A stretch of DNA of 64,000 nucleotides, from assembly GCF_900258045.1 (NCBI RefSeq), contig NZ_OGVD01000003.1:186001-250000 (forward strand), written 5' to 3'. Positions 26,126 through 36,316 of the stretch are shown here, one piece after another; positions within the stretch are counted from its first letter, which is position 1, and each line of letters opens with the position of its first letter. Under the pieces are notes generated by a model that was not told the origin of the DNA, ran no database searches, and was given only the letters and a program-made list of their open reading frames with translations. This DNA comes from Sphingorhabdus sp. EL138 (GTDB taxonomy: Bacteria > Pseudomonadota > Alphaproteobacteria > Sphingomonadales > Sphingomonadaceae). A program made the translations under genes and the position numbers.

Positions 26126-28411
26126 ATGAAACTGCGTCGCCGCCTCGGAATTGAATGGGCCGGTGTGGCGCTTGGGGCATCGCTGATAGTCACTGCACTG
26201 ATCTATTGGAACAGTCTCTCCGGCTTTGACAACCTACTTTATGACCAGCTTTCTGAATATGATCGTCCGGAGGCATCCGAAGAAATTTTGATTGTCGCCG
26301 TCGATGAAGACAGTCTGGCCGCATTTGGCAAATGGCCATGGCCGCGCGATCGACATGCAAATTTGTTCAGCATATTGGCGGATGCAAAGCCAAAGGCGAT
26401 TGCATTTGATATATTGCTAAGCGAACCCGGTGACACTGATGAAGACCAGTTGATGGCACAGGCGGCCGGGCAAAATGATAATCTGTTTCTGCCGCTGCAC
26501 TTTGTCTTCCCGGGGAGCAATGGGGCAGATTTTGATGTCAAAGAGCCAATTACACCCCTGAAGGAGGCTGTTACCGGAATCGGGCACGTCAATCTTCTGT
26601 TCGATCGTGACAGCGTAGTACGCCGGACATCATTGTGTTTTGGCGGAATCACCGACCCTGTGGACAGCGCCAGGACGGTCTGGCCGCATCTCATGGAACA
26701 GGTTTATCGCAGTGTGAGTGGTGGTAGTTCATCGGCCTTTGACAGTCTTGAAAATTGTCAGAAACCTTTGCTCATGCCCTATGCGAACCGCGGGGCCTTT
26801 TCCCAGGTCCCATATGCTGCAGTCGTAAATGGCGAAATTCCGGCAGCATTTCTGAATGACAAGATCATATTGATAGGCGCAACCGCCCAAGGGTTGGGTG
26901 ACCAGCATCCTGCGCCGCTTGGCGATGGTGGTACTGTCGCCGGTGTCGAGATTATGGCCAATATGCTGAATGATATCATGGCCGACAATTTTATCGCGCC
27001 CGTTTCGACAGGCACGCAAATCCTGTTGTCGCTGATCCCGACCTGGATATTGCTGATCGGTTTCTGGCGCTGGCGGCCCCGAACAACGATCTTTGTCTCG
27101 ATCGGGTTGGTAGCCGTCATATTGGTCGCCAGCGCCGTTCTGTTGTCCTTTCAGATATGGTTTGCGCCCGGTGCGGCGCTGGTCGGACTGGGGCTGGTCT
27201 ACCCGGTCTGGGGATGGCGCCGACTGCAGGCGACCAGTGACTTCATGGGCGGTGAGTTGAAAAATTATCGCTCCGAAACACCCGATATTCCTGTTCTGCA
27301 AAGCTCGCTGGGTCCTGTGGATCTGGTAACCGAACAAGCCGAAGAGTTAGCCCATGCCATCAAGCATGTTCGTGACCTGCGCCGGTTCATTACCGATGCA
27401 CTGACCAATTTACCCGACCCGATGTTCATCACCGACCTCGATGGCAAGGTCAAATTTGTCAACAAACTGGCGCAAACCGGGGTCGAGGATGGTGCTCAGG
27501 ATCTGGCACTTGATGACATGCTGGATCGCTTTGTTGCGCCTGAAGATCTGGGCGATGTTAAAAATTACCTGGCGCTGGACCAACAAGCGCGCGAACATGA
27601 TTATATCGATTTCACCTCGCTGAATGATGAGGTTTTCGCGATGCGCCGGGCCCGGGTATTATCCAATGAGGGAGAATTGCGCGGGCACATCCATTATCTT
27701 GCGGACATCACTGAAGTCGCCAATGCGGCGCAGGAACGTGAAGAAGTCTTGCAGCTTTTGTCTCATGACATGCGGTCCCCTCAGGCGGCGATATTGGCGC
27801 TGCTGGATGGTCAGGATGCAACGGATGACAACAAGCGGATCGAAAGCCATGCTCGCCGGACTTTAGCGCTGGCCGATAATTTTGTCGGTCTGGCGCGAAT
27901 AAAGTCGAGTGAATTTTCCGGCGAAGATATTCTGCTGTCTGACCTGGTGATTGAAGCCAATGACAGCATGTGGCCGCTTGCTAAACAGCGGGGAATTAAA
28001 TCAACGGTCGACGATCAAACGGACGGTGCGTTCATCGTCGGCGAGCCATCCAGCCTTTACCGGTCTTTCGCTAACCTGATCGACAATGCGATCAAATACA
28101 GCCCTGACAACAGCCAGATTTCTATCCTGCTTCGCAATATCAGCCTCGACAAGAAACCCTTTGTGTCCGTTACAATTACCGATCAGGGCAAAGGTATAGC
28201 GGAAGACATGCTGGGCAATCTGTTCGAGCGCTTCGCGAGCAATGATGCAGCGTCCAAGGGAGCCGTCAAAGGCGCCGGTCTGGGGCTCAATTTCGTGGCG
28301 GCAGTGATCGAGCGCCATGGCGGCACCATCCGCGCAGGGAATGTCCGGGATGGCGGTGCACAATTTACAATATTATTGCCGCTGGCACCGGAGCCGGCAA
28401 CCGCAGATTGA
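26126..28411 (+). CDS. CHASE2-domain sensor histidine kinase
   Basis: One N-terminal membrane helix, an extracytoplasmic CHASE2 domain (about residues 35-290, with ILIVAVDEDSLAAFGKWPWPR), two or three further helices (ILLSLIPTWILLIGFW, ILVASAVLLSFQIW), a PAS-like domain (DALTNLPDPMFITDLDGKVKFVN), then a HisKA domain with phosphoacceptor H547 in LLSHDMRSPQAA and an HATPase domain (NLIDNAIKYSPDNS, GKGIAEDMLGNLFERF, GAGLGLNFVAAVI). The ATG at 26126 follows a GGAG 12 nt away; a TTG at 26120 is 6 nt from it and is also possible. It is the third gene of a regulator-FecR-kinase unit. Confidence 0.92.
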   Translation: MKLRRRLGIEWAGVALGASLIVTALIYWNSLSGFDNLLYDQLSEYDRPEASEEILIVAVDEDSLAAFGKWPWPRDRHANLFSILADAKPKAIAFDILLSEPGDTDEDQLMAQAAGQNDNLFLPLHFVFPGSNGADFDVKEPITPLKEAVTGIGHVNLLFDRDSVVRRTSLCFGGITDPVDSARTVWPHLMEQVYRSVSGGSSSAFDSLENCQKPLLMPYANRGAFSQVPYAAVVNGEIPAAFLNDKIILIGATAQGLGDQHPAPLGDGGTVAGVEIMANMLNDIMADNFIAPVSTGTQILLSLIPTWILLIGFWRWRPRTTIFVSIGLVAVILVASAVLLSFQIWFAPGAALVGLGLVYPVWGWRRLQATSDFMGGELKNYRSETPDIPVLQSSLGPVDLVTEQAEELAHAIKHVRDLRRFITDALTNLPDPMFITDLDGKVKFVNKLAQTGVEDGAQDLALDDMLDRFVAPEDLGDVKNYLALDQQAREHDYIDFTSLNDEVFAMRRARVLSNEGELRGHIHYLADITEVANAAQEREEVLQLLSHDMRSPQAAILALLDGQDATDDNKRIESHARRTLALADNFVGLARIKSSEFSGEDILLSDLVIEANDSMWPLAKQRGIKSTVDDQTDGAFIVGEPSSLYRSFANLIDNAIKYSPDNSQISILLRNISLDKKPFVSVTITDQGKGIAEDMLGNLFERFASNDAASKGAVKGAGLGLNFVAAVIERHGGTIRAGNVRDGGAQFTILLPLAPEPATAD

Positions 28412-28421
28412 TATAGATGTT

Positions 28422-28970
28422 CTATTCAATACCGGTTCGAGTGCGTACTGTATTATTCGTTGTCTGGCCGGAATTCCCAAGACCGAAAAGAGCGGCGTCA
28501 ATCAGATAGGGGAGAGACTGTTCCATCGACCCCTTGCAATGATATTCTGCGGCCGTGCCGGAATAGACAGTCGATCCGTCGGAGGTGTTGACCATATTGA
28601 TGGTCAGGCGATGCTCGACATCATCACAGGATTGCAACGGTTTGCGCTCCTTCTGCCCGGCAATGGTAGCCACATCATCCTTTTCACCGGTCGTCATAGC
28701 TATGGATGCCGGCCGATCTGCCAAGGCGATGTGAACCAGTATCGGCGCCTCGTCTGCCGCAGCAAAGTTTCTTGCTACCAGCGCTTCAGCAACCATCTTG
28801 CGCGCTATTTGATAAGCTGCGCTATTCTGTTCCGGTTTGGCCGTGAAACTATATTGCTTCTGGGCGGGCAAAGATGATCCCGCCTTTGTCTGAATCCGAG
28901 TTTCAATCGGGCCGCCGCAGCTCGTTGTCATGGCGACGAGCGGTATCATAAGGATGGCAAGGCGGCGCAT
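28422..28970 (-). CDS. Predicted lipoprotein of unknown function
   Basis: 182 residues. ATG at 28970 has GAGGA 5 nt upstream. The N-terminus (MRRLAILMIPLVAMTTSCGG) is hydrophobic with a cysteine after TTS, an imperfect lipobox. The mature part contains ILVHIALADRPASIAM and a long segment around YSGTAAEYHCKG that recalls DUF4136-like lipoproteins, though this match is weak. It is convergent with the kinase gene. Function unknown. Confidence 0.65.
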   Translation of the reverse strand: MRRLAILMIPLVAMTTSCGGPIETRIQTKAGSSLPAQKQYSFTAKPEQNSAAYQIARKMVAEALVARNFAAADEAPILVHIALADRPASIAMTTGEKDDVATIAGQKERKPLQSCDDVEHRLTINMVNTSDGSTVYSGTAAEYHCKGSMEQSLPYLIDAALFGLGNSGQTTNNTVRTRTGIE

Positions 28971-29070
28971 AGCTGTCCTCGGCTTGTTAGTGACGGCTAT
29001 GGTCAATAATGCCATGGGCCAGAAATGTCACGACAATAGGCGATCGATGCCGGATATCGTCGTTTGCTCC

Positions 29071-29304
29071 TTAGCGGGTCAGCACGTAATAAATCACGTA
29101 AAACCACGAAAAAAAGCCGTGGATAATCGCCCAAAGAACTGACTGATGCGTGGTGAAGCTGATCGCAATAGCAAGCGCGCTGCCAAAGCCAACGCCCTTG
29201 CTGACAATTTCTTTACGAACATAGGTCGCGCCACGGCTCATTGGTGATCCTCCATCTGCATAATCTTCTGGTCGCATTCGTTCCGGCTTAATTCTATCCG
29301 CCAT
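29071..29304 (-). CDS. Small membrane protein of unknown function
   Basis: 77 residues: a charged N-terminal half (MADRIKPERMRPEDYADGG) and one or two membrane segments (GFGSALAIAISFTTHQ and SVLWAIIHGFFSWFYVIYYVL). Its start lies 3 bp after the stop of the DAHP synthase gene, so the two are probably co-transcribed. No family was identified; similar small proteins are found in sphingomonads as far as I recall. Confidence 0.65.
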   Translation of the reverse strand: MADRIKPERMRPEDYADGGSPMSRGATYVRKEIVSKGVGFGSALAIAISFTTHQSVLWAIIHGFFSWFYVIYYVLTR

Positions 29305-29307
29305 TGC

Positions 29308-30681
29308 TTATGCCGCTTCGCGAGCGCGATCAGAAAGCTCCTGATTGAGCATTTCTGCCAAAAGGAATGCCAGTTCCAGCGATTGGGCTGCATTTAGTCG
29401 GGGATCACAATGGGTATGATAGCGATCACCCAGTGCCGCTTCGGTAATCGCAACGGCACCGCCGGTGCACTCTGTTACATTCTGACCGGTCATCTCGCAA
29501 TGGATCCCGCCGGCCAGAGTACCTTCGGCGCGGTGTACGGCAAAGAAGCCGCGAACCTCGGCGAGTATGCGCTCGAACGGCCGGGTTTTATAACCGTTAT
29601 CCGCCTTGATGACATTGCCATGCATCGGATCGCAGGACCAGATGACCGGATGGCCTTCCTGTTTGACAGCGCGGACCAACGGCGCGAGGCCGCTTTCCAC
29701 CTTGTCATGTCCGAAACGCGAGATCAGCGTGATCCGGCCGGCCTCACGGGCAGGATTCAAAGTATCGAGCATTTTCAGCAGATCATCAGCCTGCAGTGAT
29801 GGACCGCATTTCATGCCGATCGGATTGCCGATACCGCGTAGAAACTCGACATGGGCAGAGCCTTCAAAACGTGTCCGGTCACCAATCCACAGGAAATGGG
29901 CACTGGTGTCATACCATTCGCCGGTCAGGCTGTCCTGCCGCGTCAAGGCTTCTTCATAGGGCAGCAGCAAGGCTTCGTGGCTGGTGTAGAAAGATGTTCC
30001 TTTCAGTTGCGGCACGGTATCAGGGTTAAGTCCGCACGCTTCCATGAAAGACAGGGCTTCACCGATACGGTCAGCCATTTCTTCGAATTTCTTGGCCCAG
30101 GGGCTGCGGCTCATGAAATCGTGGGTCCAGCCATGAACCTGCTGCAGGTTGGCATAGCCGCCAGTTGAAAAGGCACGCAGCAGGTTGAGCGTCGCCGCTG
30201 CCTGATTATAGGCGCGGATCATGCGCTCCGGATCGGGGTCCCGGCGGCCTTCTTCAAACTCGATGCCATTGATAATATCACCGCGATAGCTAGGCATTTC
30301 GATACCATCTTGCGTCTCGGTCGGGGCGGAACGCGGCTTGGCAAACTGCCCTGCCATCCGGCCCAGCTTCACTATCGGCATTTTCGAAGCGTAGGTCAGT
30401 ACCACGGCCATTTGCAGGATGACCCGAAATGTGTCGCGGATATTGTTGGGATGGAACTCGGCGAAGCTCTCGGCACAGTCGCCGCCTTGCAGCAAGAAAG
30501 CCTTACCCTCCGCGACTTCAGCCAGATCTTGTTTCAGGCTGCGCGCCTCTCCGGCAAAGACCAGCGGTGGATAGGTGCCGAGCAGCTTTTCTGTATCCGC
30601 GAGCTTCGCAGCATCGGGATAGTCAGGCATTTGCAGCCCTTCAAAATTTCTCCAACCGTTCGGCGTCCAGTTCGTCGCCAT
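29308..30681 (-). CDS. Class II 3-deoxy-7-phosphoheptulonate synthase (DAHP synthase)
   Basis: First step of the shikimate pathway: phosphoenolpyruvate plus erythrose 4-phosphate. Plant/class II signatures are plain: [69 protein letters not shown], and the C-terminal [19 protein letters not shown] and [21 protein letters not shown] at 30681 is preferred over GTG at 30687 because GGAG lies 7 nt upstream. 457 residues is typical. A small membrane protein gene follows at once. Confidence 0.95.
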   Translation of the reverse strand: MATNWTPNGWRNFEGLQMPDYPDAAKLADTEKLLGTYPPLVFAGEARSLKQDLAEVAEGKAFLLQGGDCAESFAEFHPNNIRDTFRVILQMAVVLTYASKMPIVKLGRMAGQFAKPRSAPTETQDGIEMPSYRGDIINGIEFEEGRRDPDPERMIRAYNQAAATLNLLRAFSTGGYANLQQVHGWTHDFMSRSPWAKKFEEMADRIGEALSFMEACGLNPDTVPQLKGTSFYTSHEALLLPYEEALTRQDSLTGEWYDTSAHFLWIGDRTRFEGSAHVEFLRGIGNPIGMKCGPSLQADDLLKMLDTLNPAREAGRITLISRFGHDKVESGLAPLVRAVKQEGHPVIWSCDPMHGNVIKADNGYKTRPFERILAEVRGFFAVHRAEGTLAGGIHCEMTGQNVTECTGGAVAITEAALGDRYHTHCDPRLNAAQSLELAFLLAEMLNQELSDRAREAA

Positions 30682-30801
30682 GAGCACACTCCAATGTCTT
30701 TCACTTAAAATCGGGTGGCTTTAGGCGCGTTTCAAGGGCAATGGCAAGCAAAAGCGCCGTTTGGTTGCGGCCGAAACTAACAAATGGCCTTGTCCGATGA
30801 C

Positions 30802-32232
30802 CTAACTACCCGGTCTGGTTTTCCAAGTGCCGGCATTACGATATTCTGGTTTGACCTGGCTGACATTTGGCAATTTCTGGCCAGCAAAGGCTTCTTCTCC
30901 GCCTTTTTTCAAGGCTTCCTTGCTATAGCTGGGCGCTTGATAGGTTATAGGCTTCCCAGCGGCGATAGCAGGTACTGGCAAGCTGTGACGCCGTGCGTTG
31001 TCCGCTGCGATAGCCGCCGCTTTCTCTGATTTCGCTGCCTCTTCCTGTGCTTTGCGGCGCCCGGCTTCATAGGCTTTTTCGAGCGCGATGGGATCGAGTG
31101 ACGGAGCCTGATTCGGATCATATTTGCGCGGTTTCGGCGCGGGCAGGGGCTCTCCACCGCGATAGTTCTGACTGAAGGCGCTGGCTCTTCCAGCAGTGCC
31201 CTTCCAGCTGTAGAAGCGGTGCGCACCGATGGTGCCAAGGAACCTGAGGCTGGGTGCCCAGTAAGGATAAATTTCCGTGGTGTGATAGTGCGTCGCTGTG
31301 CCAACTGGAGATGCGATCTTTCCGCCCAGCGCTAAAGCAGCGACCTTCTTAGCCCGGTTCCAGTGATATTTCGACGGCGTGCGGCGCAGGGACCCGTCAC
31401 AAGTATAAGAAAACTGGCATCCCGTGCTGCGTTCGCTACCCTGAAAAATCACGCCGCAAACGGTGCGCGGATAGCTGGGATGGCGAACGCGGTTCAGAAC
31501 GACCTGCGCGACCGCGCGTTGTCCGGCATCAGGCTCCAGTCCTGCTTCGTAATAAATGGCCGAAGTCAGGCACTGCAGCGCGCGTCTATTGTCGATCAGC
31601 GAGGCGCGGAACGCGACCGGGCGAATCAGATGAGCTGACGCGGTCTGATCTCGGCTGGCAGCTCCAATGCTACCATTGCTGGTTAGCAGGTCGCCAATCT
31701 CGGTTCCCCCAGGCTCGGCCAGTGGATCAATCGCCAGCTCCTCGTAATTTTGCGGGATCGCATAGCCAGGGTCGATGAAGTAAAAAGCAGAGCCCGCGAA
31801 ATTTTCCTCGGCCCGCTCGACTGGCTGAAGACTGGGATCACTGGGATTATATTGCTGCGCGTCAAGGGAAGCCCGCGGCATGGTCGCGGGTACCATGATC
31901 AGGCTGAAAATCAGCAGACCCAGCAATATCCGTTCCCGAACATTGAGCATCAACCAGCGCGGCAGACGCCAAGGCTTTTCGACCTGCGGTTCCGGCTTTC
32001 CGATATCGGTGACGGCAGTTGGTGTTGAAGGTTCTTGGGTCCTTTTCGGCGGGGCTGGATCAGCTGCAACGGCAGGAGCAGGCGCTGTTGCAGATGAAGG
32101 GGCGTAGACGTACCCAGCCGGTCCGGCAATCACCGAACTGCCGCTGCCTAGTTGCGGCACATAGGGAGGAGGAACGCGCACTGTAATTTTCAAAACACCT
32201 GCAAAGGCCCAAACGGGCTGAAAGCACTGCAA
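30802..32232 (-). CDS. SleB-type cell wall hydrolase
   Basis: 476 residues if the TTG at 32232 is used (AAAGG 6 nt upstream). The N-terminal 90 residues are Pro/Ala-rich. A membrane helix lies near 101-121 (RILLGLLIFSLIMVPATM), making the protein a likely inner-membrane-anchored periplasmic enzyme. The SleB domain (about 218-320) has CLTSAIYYEAGLEPDAGQRAVAQVVLNRV with the catalytic glutamate, then VCGVIFQG and GCQFSYTCDG. The C-terminal third is charged and of low complexity. An ATG at 31950 gives a shorter form starting just before the helix. Peptidoglycan cleavage is inferred from the family. Confidence 0.85.
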   Translation of the reverse strand: MQCFQPVWAFAGVLKITVRVPPPYVPQLGSGSSVIAGPAGYVYAPSSATAPAPAVAADPAPPKRTQEPSTPTAVTDIGKPEPQVEKPWRLPRWLMLNVRERILLGLLIFSLIMVPATMPRASLDAQQYNPSDPSLQPVERAEENFAGSAFYFIDPGYAIPQNYEELAIDPLAEPGGTEIGDLLTSNGSIGAASRDQTASAHLIRPVAFRASLIDNRRALQCLTSAIYYEAGLEPDAGQRAVAQVVLNRVRHPSYPRTVCGVIFQGSERSTGCQFSYTCDGSLRRTPSKYHWNRAKKVAALALGGKIASPVGTATHYHTTEIYPYWAPSLRFLGTIGAHRFYSWKGTAGRASAFSQNYRGGEPLPAPKPRKYDPNQAPSLDPIALEKAYEAGRRKAQEEAAKSEKAAAIAADNARRHSLPVPAIAAGKPITYQAPSYSKEALKKGGEEAFAGQKLPNVSQVKPEYRNAGTWKTRPGS

Positions 32233-32399
32233 TTACAGCCTTTCCCCAATGCTATCGCCTTCCAAAAACCGGGTGTTTCAAGATGGGACGAGGCGCTGGC
32301 AGGCGTTAAATGGTTAACCCAGCAATTCCGCGGGACAGCTATTAGAAATGCCTGGGTGTCTGAGGAAATCGGACTGCCTTGGCAGAGCGAATCTCTTTC

Positions 32400-33827
32400 T
32401 CAGTCCTTGTCCGAAGCGTGATTCGCTTCCTGCATATTCACCAGATGACGGGCAATGGCATAGCCGATAACGCCAAACATGACGCCACCAACGGCCGGTC
32501 CGATAACGATGCCCGGCAGCCCGTAAAGCGCCCCGCCAATCCAGAGAAACGGCAATATACCCAAAGTGTTGCGTGCCCAGTTCATTATTGTTGACCAGGC
32601 TGGACGCTCCAGATTGTTACAAGCGGCATTTGCTATGAACAACATGCCGTTGAAAAAGAATAACGGGGTCAGAAAGACCGCGAAAAGCCAAAAGACCTCG
32701 CGGCCCTCGCCCCGTAAATTGAACAGATCACCGATCGGTCCCTGGAGAAAGAAGAGGAGCGGCCAGACAAGCAGCGTATAGCCCAGCGCAAAGCCCATTG
32801 CCTGCTTGATGGTCAGCCGGATGCGGTCAAATTGCAGCGCACCGAAATTCTGACCGATTATCGGTCCAACTGCTCCCGACAGTGAGAAAAGCAGACAGAA
32901 AGCGACGGGTACAACACGGCCCATAACGGCAAACCCGGCAATCACCTCATCGGGATAGCTGGCGATGAAACGGTAGGAAATGAAGCCGCCTACAGGGGTT
33001 GCCACATTGGTCATGATGGCGGGCACCAGTATCGCCATGACCGGTTTCAGATCCTCCTTGAACAAGACGGAAGAGAATTTCTGGAAACCGCCATAATGCT
33101 TGATAATAGGCCCTACGGCCAAGACAGAGGACACGATGGCCGCACAAGCTGTGGCCATGGCTGCGCCGTTTACGCCCAGCCCGAAACCAAAGATGAAAAT
33201 CGGATCGAGTATGGCATTGGCAATGCCCATGCTCAGCGTAACGTTCATCGCGCGCCGGGCCGCCCCGTGTGCGCGCAGAAAGCCGGAACATACCATGGCT
33301 GTGACACTGAACGGCATGAACGGGGCAACAATACGGATATAGCCGGTTGCGGCTTCTTTCGCGGTCCCCGTGGCGCCGGCAAGATCCAGTATTTGCGGTG
33401 CAAAGACAAAGAAAATGATCGCCAGCGGGATTATCAGCATCATGCTCAGCGCCAATATGTTGGTCAGATAGCGGCGCGCATATTCGGTATCTCCTTGACC
33501 GATTTTCCGTGCCGCCAGGGCGCTCGCAGCTATCATCAGTCCGATATTGAAAGCTGTACCGAAAAACAGGATGGTCGCAGCAAAGCCCATTGCTGCGGTC
33601 AGTGCGCTGTCACCCAGTTGGGCAATGTAGAGCAGATCGACAAAATCGACGATGAACATCGTCAGCAAACCGATGCTTGCCGTTAATGTCATCACGGTAA
33701 TATGCCGCATCGGACTACCGGTTAGGAATATGGCGGTCTGGCTGGCGATAATATGATCCTGAAAAATGAATATGTTGGCTGGAATCGACAAATTCCATCG
33801 CATCTTTGCCCTATAGCGTTTTGCCAT
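32400..33827 (-). CDS. MATE family efflux transporter
   Basis: 475 residues with about 12 membrane helices. MATE features: PMRHITVMTLTASIGLLTMFIVDFVDLLYIAQLGDSALTAA, GFLRAHGAARRAMNVTLSMGIANAILDPIFIFGFGLGVNGAAMAT, and GPIIGQNFGALQFDRI. MATE proteins export drugs and cations using Na+ or H+ gradients; the substrate here is unknown. The ATG at 33827 opens a charged 15-residue start before the first helix and has no strong ribosome site. Confidence 0.94.
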   Translation of the reverse strand: MAKRYRAKMRWNLSIPANIFIFQDHIIASQTAIFLTGSPMRHITVMTLTASIGLLTMFIVDFVDLLYIAQLGDSALTAAMGFAATILFFGTAFNIGLMIAASALAARKIGQGDTEYARRYLTNILALSMMLIIPLAIIFFVFAPQILDLAGATGTAKEAATGYIRIVAPFMPFSVTAMVCSGFLRAHGAARRAMNVTLSMGIANAILDPIFIFGFGLGVNGAAMATACAAIVSSVLAVGPIIKHYGGFQKFSSVLFKEDLKPVMAILVPAIMTNVATPVGGFISYRFIASYPDEVIAGFAVMGRVVPVAFCLLFSLSGAVGPIIGQNFGALQFDRIRLTIKQAMGFALGYTLLVWPLLFFLQGPIGDLFNLRGEGREVFWLFAVFLTPLFFFNGMLFIANAACNNLERPAWSTIMNWARNTLGILPFLWIGGALYGLPGIVIGPAVGGVMFGVIGYAIARHLVNMQEANHASDKD

Positions 33828-33874
33828 CCGGTCAATTCATCTCTATGTGAGAAAAAGTTTCTGGGGAGCAATTT

Positions 33875-35140
33875 ATGCTAGTGCGTTTGATTATGCTGTT
33901 TGTGGCAGTCGCCTTTGTTTCAGCCTGTTCGGTAAATGAAGATGACGGTCAGCGGGGCACGTCCGAGCAGGGCTATTTCGAGCGCAAGAATGTTGCGCCG
34001 GATCCGGCAGACAATAGCCGGTCGCCGCGAAAGCCCGAACATGCCTACGCACGGATCGCGCTGGACTGCATAAACAAGCAATATCCCAATAAAATCAGCC
34101 ATGTTATGAACAGCGCCAATGATGTGCAACAGCCGGTGCAGTTGACCCCGGTTTTTTATGGCTGTTTTGACTGGCACAGCGCCGTCCATGGCCATTGGTT
34201 GCTGACGCGGCTGTGGGGCAATGGCTCGATCCCCGAAATGGAAGAAGAAATTGCCGCGGCATTGTCGACCAATTTTACGGAAGACAAAATTGCTGGCGAA
34301 GTGGCTTATTTCAATAGTGAAGGCCGAGCCTCCTTTGAGCGGCCTTACGGACTTGCCTGGTTTCTGCAGCTGACAGCGGAACTTAAGGAAATCGCCGCGG
34401 GAGAAGGACCCAAGGCACAGCAGGCGCAAATATGGCTCGATCGTCTGACACCGCTCGAATCGGTCATTACCGACCGGATCAAGACTTGGGTTCCAAAGCT
34501 TGCCTATCCGATCCGGCTGGGTACACATAATCAGTCCGCCTTTGCCTTTGGCCTGTTTCTGGATTGGGCGCGAACAAGTGACGATAGCCAAATGGAAAGC
34601 CTGATCACTGACAAAAGCCAGGCTTTTCACGGCGATGATCGCAATTGCCCGATCGCTTACGAACCGTCGGGTGAGGACTTTCTTTCTCCATGCCTGATGG
34701 AGGCAGACCTGATGCGGCGGGTGTTATCCGATACGGACTTTGCGGATTGGCTGACTGGTTTTCTGCCAGATATTCCGTTGGACGGCAGCGGCGACTGGCT
34801 GTCCGTCGGTATTGTCAATGATCCGACCGATGGAAAGCTGGTCCATTTGGATGGCGTCAACCTATCCCGTGCATGGGCGCTTGAAGGGATCGCGACTGCG
34901 TTGCCGGAAGGTGACAGTCGTAAAGCAGCATTGCTGGCTGCGGCGAAATTGCATGGCGATGCCGGCGAGGAGTCAGTGCGCACCCCCCATTATGCCGGCA
35001 GTCATTGGCTGGCGAGCTTTGCGACCTACTGGCGGACCGAACGCGGGCTGGACAGGGCGCCACAATCAAAAGCCGTTCCGGAAACCGGAGATGCCCAGAA
35101 AGGCAGTCAGCCACAGCAATTAGCAACTCCGCCGGAATAA
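33875..35140 (+). CDS. DUF2891 domain-containing lipoprotein
   Basis: Signal peptide with a lipobox VAFVSAC-S (cysteine 18). The body (about 60-390) matches DUF2891: YGCFDWHSAVHGHWLLTR, GRASFERPYGLAWFLQLTAEL, RLGTHNQSAFAFGL, and the closing PHYAGSHWLASFATYW. The helical, aromatic-rich pattern recalls glycan-processing alpha/alpha toroids, but no catalytic residue is established. It is followed after 3 bp by the LytS-type kinase, so they are probably co-expressed. Confidence 0.88.
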   Translation: MLVRLIMLFVAVAFVSACSVNEDDGQRGTSEQGYFERKNVAPDPADNSRSPRKPEHAYARIALDCINKQYPNKISHVMNSANDVQQPVQLTPVFYGCFDWHSAVHGHWLLTRLWGNGSIPEMEEEIAAALSTNFTEDKIAGEVAYFNSEGRASFERPYGLAWFLQLTAELKEIAAGEGPKAQQAQIWLDRLTPLESVITDRIKTWVPKLAYPIRLGTHNQSAFAFGLFLDWARTSDDSQMESLITDKSQAFHGDDRNCPIAYEPSGEDFLSPCLMEADLMRRVLSDTDFADWLTGFLPDIPLDGSGDWLSVGIVNDPTDGKLVHLDGVNLSRAWALEGIATALPEGDSRKAALLAAAKLHGDAGEESVRTPHYAGSHWLASFATYWRTERGLDRAPQSKAVPETGDAQKGSQPQQLATPPE

Positions 35141-35143
35141 CAT

Positions 35144-36304
35144 ATGTCCATGCGTTTCATGCCAGTTCCAGATAGTCTTTCACCAAAGGTATCGCCGTTC
35201 TGGCGCCGCATATTTCCGGTCAATATTGATCTCGCTATGAAGAGTATCTTTGGTGTCTGGGCCGCGTATCTTGTCGTCAATGCATTGCGCACGATCTTAT
35301 GGGGCGCGCCGGATCACAGTCATACACTAACGGACTATCTGGTGACGACGATACTTTCGGTGGCCGTCACTTGGGTTTTGTATCGCCTGCTCACCCGGGT
35401 TGGTGATCGCAGCGCACTTGCGGTTTTCATACTTACGATTCCGACGATTTTCCTGGCCATAGGCACTGTCTATCTGACGAACTTGATATTGGCCTATCCC
35501 ATATCGGTGCTGGAACATATCAGCGCAGAGCACTTGATTCCTCTGGAGGATGCTCTTTCACATTTTTTCGACACAGCCTTTATCAATTATCTGATATTGG
35601 TCGGATGGGGTGGACTCTATTTGTCCATGGCCAATAGCCGCAACAGTCAGGTCGCGTTGACTCACAGCCGCAATTTGGAGCGTGCTACCCGTGAAAGCGA
35701 AATGCGGGCGCTCCGCTATCAGCTGAACCCCCATTTTGTTTTTAACGCGCTGAATTCGGTCAGCAGTTTGATCATCGACAAGAAGAACGGGCCGGCCGAA
35801 AATTTGGTTGATGGTCTGGCGGACTACATGCGGTCGGTTTTGGATGATGATGGCGAAGACATGATCCCCGTCGAACAGGAGCTGACTCAGCAAATCCGCT
35901 ATTTGGAGATTGAACAGGTACGTTTCCCTAACCGGCTCAGCTTTGATGTGCAGATAGATGATGGCGTTCGTGGTTGGAAAATTCCCGCCCTGATCGTCCA
36001 GCCGCTAGTTGAAAACGCCATTAAACACGGGGTGGCCCAGTCGTGCGTGCCGGTTCGAATATCGATCAGCGCAACGAAAGATGCGGACCGGCTTAAGCTG
36101 GTGGTCTCCAACAATGGCCGGATGCGAGCCACCAGTTCAAAAATCAAGGGAACCGGGACGGGGCTTGCCAACATACGGGAGCGATTAGCCGCACTTTATG
36201 GTCCCGCCGCTGCATTATTCACGGGCAATGACTCAGATGATCTGGTGGTGGCAACGATCATCATTCCCGACGAGCAACAAATATTCCGCGACTATTGTTT
36301 GTAA
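35144..36304 (+). CDS. LytS-type sensor histidine kinase (His_kinase family)
   Basis: Four N-terminal membrane helices (about 30-155), then the His_kinase domain with H197 in YQLNPHFVFNALNSVSSLI, and an HATPase domain (LIVQPLVENAIKHGVAQ, GTGTGLANIRERLAALYG). These short kinases phosphorylate LytTR regulators. A LytTR regulator follows at once. No PAS or sensory domain other than the membrane helices is seen. Confidence 0.93.
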   Translation: MSMRFMPVPDSLSPKVSPFWRRIFPVNIDLAMKSIFGVWAAYLVVNALRTILWGAPDHSHTLTDYLVTTILSVAVTWVLYRLLTRVGDRSALAVFILTIPTIFLAIGTVYLTNLILAYPISVLEHISAEHLIPLEDALSHFFDTAFINYLILVGWGGLYLSMANSRNSQVALTHSRNLERATRESEMRALRYQLNPHFVFNALNSVSSLIIDKKNGPAENLVDGLADYMRSVLDDDGEDMIPVEQELTQQIRYLEIEQVRFPNRLSFDVQIDDGVRGWKIPALIVQPLVENAIKHGVAQSCVPVRISISATKDADRLKLVVSNNGRMRATSSKIKGTGTGLANIRERLAALYGPAAALFTGNDSDDLVVATIIIPDEQQIFRDYCL

Positions 36305-36316
36305 GTGCGTTTTTTG

